Part shown: piece by piece, positions 1 through 5,204 of the stretch
Layout of the letters: every line of letters starts with the position of its first letter
Numbering within the stretch: position 1 is the stretch's first letter
Assembly (NCBI GenBank): GCA_937982495.1
Contig: CALJLX010000179.1
Coordinates: 1-5,855 of the forward strand
Length of the DNA: 5,855 nucleotides
Direction: 5' to 3'
DNA from: an uncultured Desulfuromonas sp.
GTDB taxonomy: Bacteria; Desulfobacterota; Desulfuromonadia; Desulfuromonadales; Trichloromonadaceae
Notes under the pieces: generated by a model
Databases searched by the model: none
Told to the model about the DNA's origin: nothing
The model's input: only the letters and a program-made list of their open reading frames with translations
Translations under genes and position numbers: made by a program

Positions 1-68
1 TGCTGCGTAAAAACATCTCCGCCGGCGTCACCCTCGCCGTCGACGTCGATCCGGTGGATATGCTTTAA
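1..68 (+). CDS. priA: 3' end of a gene, probably primosomal protein N' (PriA helicase), partial
   Basis: The open frame enters the window (first complete codon at base 3) and stops at TAA 66-68. The visible C-terminus ends in VTLAVDVDPVDML. Established knowledge: PriA proteins typically end in a beta strand followed by a V-D-V-D-P or L-D-V-D-P motif (E. coli PriA ends in VLDVDPIEG), and this tail matches in position and sequence. PriA is the replication-restart helicase that reloads the replisome at stalled forks. Only about 21 residues are visible, so no helicase motifs can be checked and the call rests on this tail alone. The next plus-strand gene starts 106 bases later and could be read through from this one. 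Confidence 0.62.
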   Translation, partial: LRKNISAGVTLAVDVDPVDML

Positions 69-163
69 TGGAATGGTTTCATTCTTGATTGGAGCGCGGA
101 CCAGAGGGTACGGCAGAGGGACGATGTCCGTGGGCGGCAGGTGGGGTGGAGGTATCTTTCAGC

Positions 164-170
164 AAGGAGG
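164..170 (+). promoter_or_regulatory. Strong Shine-Dalgarno for the ankyrin-Kunitz gene
   Basis: AAGGAGG lies 4 bases upstream of ATG 175 and is followed directly by a classical signal peptide. It fixes the start at 175. The longer in-frame ATG at 73 has no comparable site and would bury the signal peptide inside the protein. Confidence 0.85.
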
Positions 171-174
171 AGTC

Positions 175-1209
175 ATGCATAAGACAGTGGTGAGGGCCTT
201 GGGGTTGGTTGTTTTGCTTTGGTTGCCGCTGGGAGCAGCGGCCTGGGCCGGGCAAAATTGGGATCGGGTCGAAGAGGTTTCCCCTTCCGAGACGCTTTTG
301 GCCTATGCCAAGAGTGGGGAGAAGGATCCGGAAGTCTATGCCGATCTTCTTGAACATGGCGCGGACGTCAATTACTGGGACGAGGAAAGCAAAAATACGC
401 CGCTTCATTACCTGATCAGCTACAGACATGGCGAGGCCGCCAAGCTGCTGTTGGCGCGCGGCGCGGACATCAATGCCAGGGATAAGAGCGGACGGACGCC
501 GCTTCACGACGCCGTGAGTTACATGTTGCCCGAGGTTGTCCGGGATCTCGTCGAAAAAGGCGCCGAGCTCAACCTGAAAGACGTTGAAGGCCGTTCGACC
601 CTGCATAACTTGATCTATTGGGACGACCAAGCCGAGGCCGTCGACCTAGCCCGGTTTTTTGCCGAAAAAGGTTTTGATTTCAAAAATTTTACCGACGCGG
701 ATTTCCTTAACCAGGCCATCAGTCGTGGGCGTGGTGACCTCGCGACGGTTCTCATGCAAAGTGGAACGCCTTTTGACGAGCAATCCCTTGTTCATGCGGT
801 CAGGACCGGGCGGGAAGATCTCTATTTTCCGCTTCTGGAAAAGGGACTGGATCCCCGGCAGAAAGACATTATGCGGGGAGCCTGCGAAGCGGGCAACGTC
901 AATATCATCAAAAATCTGACGGCCCAGGGGGTGAAGCCCACGGCGGAAGATGTCGATTTCTGTCTTTACCGCGGGCATCGGGAGGCGGCGGTTTTCTTGA
1001 GTGACCTGCTGAAAAAGACCGATCAACTGGACATCGACATCCAGGCAAGATGTCGCCTGGAACCCCAGGACGGAGCCTGCAAGGCCTTATTCTGGGCGGG
1101 CTATTACGATGCTACGGCCAAGGAATGCCGCGAATTTGCTTATGGCGGCTGTGGTGGTGTGACCCCCTTCGAGGATCTGGAGGCCTGCAAACGGGTCTGC
1201 GAGGAATAG
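175..1209 (+). CDS. Exported ankyrin-repeat protein with C-terminal Kunitz/BPTI-type domain
   Basis: 344 residues from ATG 175. Residues 1-25 form a Sec signal peptide (MHKTVVR, a hydrophobic stretch, likely cleavage at AWA|GQ). Ankyrin repeats follow: a divergent one at about 40-69 (HGADVN), clear ones at 72-103 (NTPLH...GADINARD) and 105-136 (RTPLHDAV...GAELNLKD), a variant at 138-170, and degenerate helical repeats to about 280. Residues 293-342 match the Kunitz cysteine pattern: C293, C302, C318, C326, C338, C342 (spacings 8, 15, 7, 11, 3). The conserved G300, F321, Y323 and GGC 324-326 are present, and Lys303 sits at the P1 position just after C302. Known: Kunitz domains are three-disulfide folds, often inhibitors of serine proteases; P1 Lys usually gives trypsin-like specificity. 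Inferred: a periplasmic or extracellular protein binding partners through ankyrin repeats and possibly inhibiting a protease. Inhibition is unproven. The loop between C326 and C338 is one residue shorter than usual. Confidence 0.88.
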   Translation: MHKTVVRALGLVVLLWLPLGAAAWAGQNWDRVEEVSPSETLLAYAKSGEKDPEVYADLLEHGADVNYWDEESKNTPLHYLISYRHGEAAKLLLARGADINARDKSGRTPLHDAVSYMLPEVVRDLVEKGAELNLKDVEGRSTLHNLIYWDDQAEAVDLARFFAEKGFDFKNFTDADFLNQAISRGRGDLATVLMQSGTPFDEQSLVHAVRTGREDLYFPLLEKGLDPRQKDIMRGACEAGNVNIIKNLTAQGVKPTAEDVDFCLYRGHREAAVFLSDLLKKTDQLDIDIQARCRLEPQDGACKALFWAGYYDATAKECREFAYGGCGGVTPFEDLEACKRVCEE

Positions 1210-1233
1210 CCCTTTCGCGCTAGAGAAAAGGCT
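1208..1233. terminator. Stem-loop between convergent genes, possible bidirectional terminator
   Basis: AGCCCTTTC (1208-1216) can pair with GAAAAGGCT (1225-1233), with one C-A mismatch on the plus strand and an 8-base loop. It overlaps the stop codon of the ankyrin-Kunitz gene and lies just past the end of the converging minus-strand gene at 1244. No clear T-run follows on either strand, so an intrinsic terminator is only a possibility suggested by location. Confidence 0.35.
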
Positions 1234-1243
1234 GTTCGCGGCG

Positions 1244-1570
1244 TCAATCGCAATACTTCCCCGTTTCCCGGCAAAGCTCGGCTTTCTGGTCCTTGAGTTG
1301 CTGATCGAGTTGCTCGTTGCGTTTGTCGAGTGCGGCGTTGGCCTGATCCAGGCGGTCGTTGAGCACGACCCCGGCGGCGATGGTGGCACCGACGATTCCC
1401 CCGCCGGCGACCCCGGCGCCCATGACGATGGCGGCATCCTTGGCCCCTTCGGCGTAATCTTTCGCGGTGAGTTCGATTTTCTGTTTTTCCTCGGCGACGG
1501 CCTGGAAACCCGGACCAAGAATGATGGCCAGGAACATGAAGCTGTTCATGACAGTGCGGATGATTTTCAT
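1244..1570 (-). CDS. Small exported glycine-zipper / coiled-coil protein
   Basis: 108 residues, not a family I recognise by name. Residues 1-26 look like a Sec signal peptide with likely cleavage at AVA|EE. Residues 47-70 form a Gly/Ala-rich hydrophobic segment (G51, G53, G56-58, G61, G67) with small-residue spacing like glycine-zipper membrane helices. Residues 71-100 are charged and heptad-like (NDRLDQANAALDKRNEQLDQ), predicting a coiled coil, and two cysteines sit at the end (C100 and C107). This resembles small envelope proteins that insert a glycine-zipper helix and expose a coiled coil. The start ATG at 1570 has a good AGAAGGAG site. It is the last gene of the seven-gene minus-strand run, 48 bases after its neighbour, and converges on the ankyrin-Kunitz gene. 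Function unknown; the exported location is an inference from the signal peptide. Confidence 0.8.
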   Translation of the reverse strand: MKIIRTVMNSFMFLAIILGPGFQAVAEEKQKIELTAKDYAEGAKDAAIVMGAGVAGGGIVGATIAAGVVLNDRLDQANAALDKRNEQLDQQLKDQKAELCRETGKYCD

Positions 1571-1576
1571 GGGCTA

Positions 1577-1584
1577 CTCCTTCT
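1577..1584 (-). promoter_or_regulatory. Shine-Dalgarno of the glycine-zipper protein gene
   Basis: Read on the minus strand, AGAAGGAG lies 6 bases before ATG 1570. Its strength shows this last gene can be translated on its own and need not be coupled to its upstream neighbour. Confidence 0.75.
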
Positions 1585-1618
1585 CATGGATGAGCTTAAA
1601 TGCCGGTATTGTCTTCTG

Positions 1619-1882
1619 CTAGGGATTCGCGCCCTGCTGCCGGTAACGGGACATGTGTTTTTGGGCTTCGGGATAGTGGCTCCAGGAGAGCGCCAGCGCC
1701 AGGAGCAAGAGCAGCACCGCCGCCAAGCGTATTTTACCCGGAGCGAAAAGGGTGGGGGCGAGTGCGAGTAAGCCCCCCAGGATGGTCGCGCACAAGGCGG
1801 CCGGGGGGGCCATGCCCAGACCGCCGAGCAGGATCAGAAAAAAGGAGAGCCACAACAGGCTTCGGGCCGAGGTTGGTTTCAT
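1619..1882 (-). CDS. Small, very hydrophobic membrane protein, unknown function
   Basis: 87 residues from ATG 1882. Three hydrophobic stretches are visible at about 9-25, 27-46 and 53-67, the last almost entirely Leu/Ala/Val. A short polar C-terminal tail follows (HYPEAQKHMSRYRQQGANP). No catalytic or binding motif is seen, so the best description is an inner-membrane protein with two or three transmembrane helices. Start choice: two ATGs lie side by side at 1885 and 1882. GGAG at 1892-1889 is 6 bases from the second but only 3 from the first, which favours 1882. An upstream TTG at 1903 would overlap the previous gene and has no ribosome site. The gap to the preceding SHOCT gene is 14 bases, so the two are probably co-transcribed and perhaps coupled. 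Confidence 0.75.
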   Translation of the reverse strand: MKPTSARSLLWLSFFLILLGGLGMAPPAALCATILGGLLALAPTLFAPGKIRLAAVLLLLLALALSWSHYPEAQKHMSRYRQQGANP

Positions 1883-1896
1883 CATGGGCTCCAGGA

Positions 1897-2310
1897 CTAC
1901 CAAGGCTCGTGCAGGATGGCTTCGCGCTTTTGCCGGTATTCGGTGTCGCTGATCAGGCCGTCCTTTTTCAACGATTCCAGCTGTCGCAGTCGTTCGGCGA
2001 AGTTCTCCGAGCCCTTCGGCGCGGTATCATCGGATTCCAATCGGAATTCGGCGATGGAACCCTCGGCCGCCGGACGTGCCGCCTTGATCACGCGCAGGTA
2101 GAAGCGCAACATCGCCAGGCAAACGGCGAAAAACCCCAAGAAAAATAGAGCGATCAGCACCGTCAGCCCCAACTCCGAAGAGGACTGATCGCCCATGACA
2201 ACGGTGAACAAGACGAGGCCGAACAGAAGGAAAAAGATGGCGACTCCGATGCCGACTTTGGCCCCGGCGGCCGTGATCCCTCCAGGACGAATCTCTCCTT
2301 TGCTCTTCAT
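1897..2310 (-). CDS. Two-helix membrane protein with C-terminal SHOCT domain
   Basis: 137 residues. A basic N-terminus (MKSKGEIRPGG) precedes hydrophobic helices at about 19-40 and 47-70. A linker leads to a C-terminal segment at about 106-134 (ERLRQLESLKKDGLISDTEY, then QKREAIL) that fits the SHOCT pattern: L-x2-L-x2-L-x-DGLIS-x2-E-Y/F-x2-K/R-x3-I/L-L. Known: SHOCT is a short helical domain at the C-terminus of many bacterial membrane proteins, thought to mediate oligomerisation or protein contacts; it is not an enzyme. The start at ATG 2310 is supported by AGGAGG at 2323-2318. It lies 30 bases after the second radical SAM gene on the same strand. A role in anchoring or in the envelope is an inference from context only. 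Confidence 0.82.
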   Translation of the reverse strand: MKSKGEIRPGGITAAGAKVGIGVAIFFLLFGLVLFTVVMGDQSSSELGLTVLIALFFLGFFAVCLAMLRFYLRVIKAARPAAEGSIAEFRLESDDTAPKGSENFAERLRQLESLKKDGLISDTEYRQKREAILHEPW

Positions 2311-2317
2311 GTTGCGC

Positions 2318-2323
2318 CCTCCT
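2318..2323 (-). promoter_or_regulatory. Shine-Dalgarno of the SHOCT membrane protein gene
   Basis: AGGAGG on the minus strand, 7 bases before ATG 2310. It lies in the 30-base gap after the second radical SAM gene. Confidence 0.75.
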
Positions 2324-2340
2324 TTTCTCGACTCTTATAC

Positions 2341-3393
2341 CTAAAGCCCATCCGTGACGTCGGCGATTATGGCCGCGCTTTCGAGCGCGCGGATGCAGTA
2401 GGGGTTGTTGCCCAGATCCCCGGTGGCGCTATAGGCGATGCTGGAACAGCCGGCCCGGCATTCGTCGGCGAAAGCACAGCCGGCGCAGGCTCCGCTCAGG
2501 GAGCGGTGCTTTTCCCGAAAACGGCGGAAGGAGCTCGATCGGGTCCAGAACTTTCGCAACGGGTTTTTCCGGAGATTGCCTTCGATAAAGCGGTCCCCCA
2601 GCGACAGGCAGCCGAGCAGGTCGCCGTTGCTGCGTACACCGACCAGGCTCGTGCCGGCGATGCAGCCGGTCCAGGTTTGATGCAGAAAGCGCAGGGTCGG
2701 ATCCAGCGGGAAATAACCGAAATCATCCATGGTGCGCAATCGCAGGTTCGGTCGGGTGAGGATGGCTTGACGGATTTTACCGGTCAGCCACCTGAAGTCT
2801 TCAATGCTTACGAACTCCTCCGCCCGAAACCTTTCGCCGCCGTAATGGGCCAGTTGGATCTGCCAGGTGATACCGCTGTTGTCGAGCAGGTCGGCGAAAC
2901 GGTCGAACTCCCCCAGGTTGCTTCGCGTGAAGGTGGTGATGGCATTGACCTGAGGGTGTCCGTCGGCAAGAAGTCGGCGCAACAGCCGGGTTATCGGGTC
3001 GAAGCCGTCGACCCCACGCATCCGCCCATAACTTTCCGTCGTCGCGCCGTCGAGGCTGATTCCGATCAGGTGTGGTCGCAACTCCTTCAGTCTTGCCAAG
3101 GTCTCCTCTAGGTCCATCAGCAGGCCATTGGAGATCAGAACCAGGCGCATGCCGAGTTCTCCCACGGTCGCGGCGATCTTGAACCACTCGGGGTGCAACA
3201 GCGGCTCCCCTCCCAACAGGGTGATTTCCTCGCCCCCCAGTTCGCGGATATCAAAGAGAAGTCGCCGCCATTCGCCGAGGGCGAGCTCGTCGGCCCGCGC
3301 CTCCCCGGAATTGGAAGCGCAGTGGGCGCAGCGCAGATTGCAGCGGTTGGTGATTTCCAGTACCGCGTGGCGCAACGGCTTCGCATAGGACAT
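2341..3393 (-). CDS. Radical SAM/SPASM enzyme 2 (peptide-modifying maturase type)
   Basis: 350 residues from ATG 3393. The radical SAM motif C18-x3-C22-x2-C25 (CNLRCAHC) binds the catalytic [4Fe-4S] cluster and is followed by GGEP at 61-64, the SAM-binding motif. The C-terminal SPASM domain carries the canonical seven cysteines in the order C-x12-G-x4-C, C-x2-C-x5-C-x3-C, C: C244, C262, C303, C306, C312, C316, C333. These bind auxiliary Fe-S clusters. Known: SPASM enzymes commonly modify peptides or proteins (thioether, C-C or other crosslinks), though some act on cofactors. It is a clear paralogue of the enzyme just upstream (shared FDR, MDD and TW-x-GC regions). The two overlap by one base (TGATG), with GGAGGA 9 bases before the ATG, implying translational coupling. 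A longer frame starting at 3468 lies inside the upstream gene and is not used. The substrate is not identifiable from sequence. Confidence 0.92.
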   Translation of the reverse strand: MSYAKPLRHAVLEITNRCNLRCAHCASNSGEARADELALGEWRRLLFDIRELGGEEITLLGGEPLLHPEWFKIAATVGELGMRLVLISNGLLMDLEETLARLKELRPHLIGISLDGATTESYGRMRGVDGFDPITRLLRRLLADGHPQVNAITTFTRSNLGEFDRFADLLDNSGITWQIQLAHYGGERFRAEEFVSIEDFRWLTGKIRQAILTRPNLRLRTMDDFGYFPLDPTLRFLHQTWTGCIAGTSLVGVRSNGDLLGCLSLGDRFIEGNLRKNPLRKFWTRSSSFRRFREKHRSLSGACAGCAFADECRAGCSSIAYSATGDLGNNPYCIRALESAAIIADVTDGL

Positions 3394-4559
3394 CAGACGA
3401 TTTCCTCCAGAATCCGCGATTGCTCGATGCGGTGATAGCAGTACTCGTTTTCGGTGCGTGAGCGGCACATGGCGAGCAGCATCTCCGGACAGCCGCCGTT
3501 ACATTCCCGGCGAAAGGGGCATTGGGCGCACACCCCCGTCAGCTGTTCCGATGTTAGCCAGGAAAGCAGTTTGCGGCAGCGCTCCTCCTCGCAGATGGCG
3601 CGTAACGAATCCAGGCGGATATTGCCTACCACCGTTTCGGCGAAACAGAGGGCGGAGCAGGGCGTCACCTGGCCGTCGGCACGGACGAACAGGGTCAGCA
3701 GCCCGCCGGTGCAACCGCCCTGCCAGGTCTCCGATAGCCGCGAAAGCGGAGGAAAATGGGAGAAGGTTGCCAAATCGTCCATGGGGATGACGCGGATCGG
3801 CAGCCGGGCGACATAGGCCTCGGCCACTTTTTCTCCGAGGGCATAATATTCGTCGGGTGACAGGGTGAGGGATTTTTCGCAGCGCCCCTTGGCCGCCGTC
3901 AGTTGCACCTGCCAGTTGAGGCGATGGCGCAGGCAGAAATCGAGAAGCCGGTCGAACTCCGTCAGGTTCAGTCGGGAAAAGGCGGTGATGACGCTGAGGG
4001 CGAACCCGGCGGCCTTGAGGCGGAGAAGATTGCGCAGGGCCGGGGCGTGACTCCCGACCCCCCGGATGCTTTCGTGCGGCGCGGTTCCGAGGCTGTCGAG
4101 GCTGACGGTGATCAGTTTGATGGGGCGCCGGCAGAGGTGTTCGAGAAGTTCGTCGGTCAGCAGCGTGGCGTTGGTCACGAAGCGCAGCGCATAGCCGAGG
4201 TCCGCGGCGATGTCGATGATCGCAAGAAAATCGGGGCGCAGCAAGACTTCTCCACCGGTCAGGGAAAGCTCGCCGATACCGAGTTCGGCCCCTTCGCGCA
4301 GCACTCGCCGGATTTCCTCCAGTGTCAGTTCTTCGGCCAGGCCTTTTTCCGTCGCCTGCGCGTAACAGTGAACACAACTCAGATTGCAGCGCCTGGTGAT
4401 CTCCATCTCCAGAAGAAAGGGCTTGCGGTAGCTGAATTCTTCGGGGGCGGAGGAGGCGGCGCGAAAGTAGCGGAGGGAGCCGTCGGTCGAGCGTTCGATG
4501 CGCAGGGCATCGCTTGGCGCATGACAGGGACGGGCCCGTGGCCCGGTCGGCGCGGCCAT
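3393..4559 (-). CDS. Radical SAM/SPASM enzyme 1 (peptide-modifying maturase type)
   Basis: 388 residues from ATG 4559. A 45-residue N-terminal extension precedes the radical SAM motif C58-x3-C62-x2-C65 (CNLSCVHC). The SAM-binding motif at 102-105 reads GGEV, where most relatives have GGEP. The SPASM domain has all seven canonical cysteines: C283, C301, C344, C347, C353, C357, C374, with the same spacings as its downstream paralogue, including 16 residues before the last Cys. The shared pieces (SLDS/SLDG; FSRLNLTEFDRLLD versus FTRSNLGEFDRFAD; MDD; TW-x-GC) show gene duplication followed by divergence. Known: such enzymes use 5'-deoxyadenosyl radicals, commonly to modify peptides in the cytoplasm. 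The N-terminal extension looks too short for a full RRE leader-binding domain of about 85 residues. The gene overlaps the previous one by one base (TAATG) and lacks a good Shine-Dalgarno. Substrate unknown; the neighbouring Cys-rich protein is a candidate. Confidence 0.92.
   Translation of the reverse strand: MAAPTGPRARPCHAPSDALRIERSTDGSLRYFRAASSAPEEFSYRKPFLLEMEITRRCNLSCVHCYAQATEKGLAEELTLEEIRRVLREGAELGIGELSLTGGEVLLRPDFLAIIDIAADLGYALRFVTNATLLTDELLEHLCRRPIKLITVSLDSLGTAPHESIRGVGSHAPALRNLLRLKAAGFALSVITAFSRLNLTEFDRLLDFCLRHRLNWQVQLTAAKGRCEKSLTLSPDEYYALGEKVAEAYVARLPIRVIPMDDLATFSHFPPLSRLSETWQGGCTGGLLTLFVRADGQVTPCSALCFAETVVGNIRLDSLRAICEEERCRKLLSWLTSEQLTGVCAQCPFRRECNGGCPEMLLAMCRSRTENEYCYHRIEQSRILEEIV
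3403..3408 (-). promoter_or_regulatory. Shine-Dalgarno that sets the start of radical SAM enzyme 2
   Basis: GGAGGA on the minus strand, 9 bases before ATG 3393, lies within the last codons of the upstream enzyme gene. With the TGATG stop/start overlap it selects the 3393 start over the longer frame from 3468. Confidence 0.75.
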
Positions 4560-4571
4560 TACTTGGCCGCG
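4551..4571 (-). promoter_or_regulatory. GC-rich hairpin burying the start codon of radical SAM enzyme 1
   Basis: In the minus-strand transcript, CGCGGCCA pairs perfectly with TGGCCGCG around a 5-base loop AGTAA. The loop holds the TAA stop of the upstream gene, and the ATG of the next gene begins at the last loop base with TG inside the stem. With no good Shine-Dalgarno for this ATG, the natural reading is that ribosomes finishing the upstream gene open the hairpin and restart. The pairing is seen directly; the regulatory role is inferred. Confidence 0.55.
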
Positions 4572-5167
4572 TCCGTCCCGGTGGGTGGTCCATCGGGCCC
4601 ACCCCCAGGCGTCTTCTCCGGTACAATCGGTCGGCCATCATCGGAAAAGAGCACCAACCCGGGGTCTTCTTCCAGGGGCAGATAGACCCCACCGCTGTAC
4701 TTGTGTCCGGTATAGGGGCGCTCCTGCGGTTCTTGTTTGGGCGGCGGTGTCACCATTGCAGCCGGCCCGGCCGCCGTCTCGGTTGTCGGTTTCTGGGGGG
4801 ATTCCGGGGTCTCGGCGGCGGTGCAGCCGGTCGCCGCCAGCGTGCCGAGAACCAGCGCCCCGGCGGTAACGCGTCCGGCCAGCCCCTGGTATTTGTTCCA
4901 GAGGCTCTGGAGGTCGCCGGGCAATTCGCTGGTTGCGGAGATCCGACCCCCGGCCACATGGAAGATCCGGAGGAATTCTTCCTCGGAACGGTTGAGCAGG
5001 GGGCAAATGCCCATTGTCAGCAGCGCCGCGAGATCCCTCGGTTCCGCCGCCAAGCGCGTTTCGTAGCCGCTGATCGCTTCGCCGAAACGATGCTCGCGCA
5101 GCAACAGATCGGCCCGGTTCAGCAGTGCCGGCGATTGCGGGCTTTGGGGGTTCGCTTTGTGTCGCAT
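4559..5167 (-). CDS. TPR-like, single-pass membrane protein with Pro/Gly-rich tail, unknown
   Basis: 202 residues from ATG 5167. Residues 13-50 look like one TPR helical pair (ALLNRADLLLREHRFGEAI, then YETRLAAEPRDLAALLTMG). A second helical region runs to about 97. Residues 98-114 form a hydrophobic segment (GRVTAGALVLGTLAATGC). It is probably a membrane helix; the ATGC end is only weakly like a lipobox and sits too far from the N-terminus. The rest is low-complexity Pro/Thr/Glu, then a distinctive segment (YTGHKYSGGVYLPLEEDPG, and further FSDDGRPIVPE) and a Gly/Pro-rich end. A cytoplasmic N-terminus with an exported tail is likely but inferred. Start 5167 has GGAAGG 9 bases upstream; an ATG at 5176 abuts that site, and the frame extending to 5377 runs into the Cys-rich gene. 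It is coupled by a 1-base overlap to radical SAM enzyme 1, so it may be a substrate, scaffold or partner. I recognise no family. Confidence 0.78.
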   Translation of the reverse strand: MRHKANPQSPQSPALLNRADLLLREHRFGEAISGYETRLAAEPRDLAALLTMGICPLLNRSEEEFLRIFHVAGGRISATSELPGDLQSLWNKYQGLAGRVTAGALVLGTLAATGCTAAETPESPQKPTTETAAGPAAMVTPPPKQEPQERPYTGHKYSGGVYLPLEEDPGLVLFSDDGRPIVPEKTPGGGPDGPPTGTDAAK

Positions 5168-5176
5168 GAAAGACAT

Positions 5177-5182
5177 CCTTCC
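5177..5182 (-). promoter_or_regulatory. Shine-Dalgarno that sets the start of the TPR-like membrane protein
   Basis: GGAAGG on the minus strand lies 9 bases before ATG 5167 and directly abuts ATG 5176. The spacing selects 5167. Confidence 0.6.
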
Positions 5183-5204
5183 GAGGGGGGGCGGCCGCTC
5201 CGAG

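Noticed and set aside
73..174. N-terminal extension of the ankyrin-Kunitz gene to ATG 73
   Set aside because: It would place the signal peptide internally and has no good ribosome site, while AAGGAGG sits just before ATG 175.
1600..2148. Plus-strand open frame of 182 codons
   Set aside because: Antisense to the hydrophobic protein and SHOCT genes; it has low-complexity Arg/Pro/Gly composition and no ribosome site of note.
2334..2339. Possible internal promoter, TATAAG before the SHOCT gene
   Set aside because: A -10-like hexamer exists, but no acceptable -35 lies 16-18 bases upstream within the end of the radical SAM gene.
2506..3111. Plus-strand open frame of 201 codons
   Set aside because: Antisense to radical SAM enzyme 2, whose Fe-S motifs establish the real coding strand.
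2341..4559. Naming the locus GeoRSP or SynChlorMet
   Set aside because: Paired SPASM enzymes recall these systems, but the PqqD-like partner and the other named cassette members are not visible, so a named assignment would be a guess.
3499..4692. Long minus-strand frame of 397 codons
   Set aside because: It is a shifted frame over radical SAM enzyme 1, with Arg/Pro-rich shadow composition and no motifs.
4820..4840. Lipoprotein cleavage site (ATGC) in the TPR-like protein
   Set aside because: The hydrophobic run before the Cys is about 100 residues from the N-terminus and the -3 position is Ala. A plain transmembrane helix fits better.
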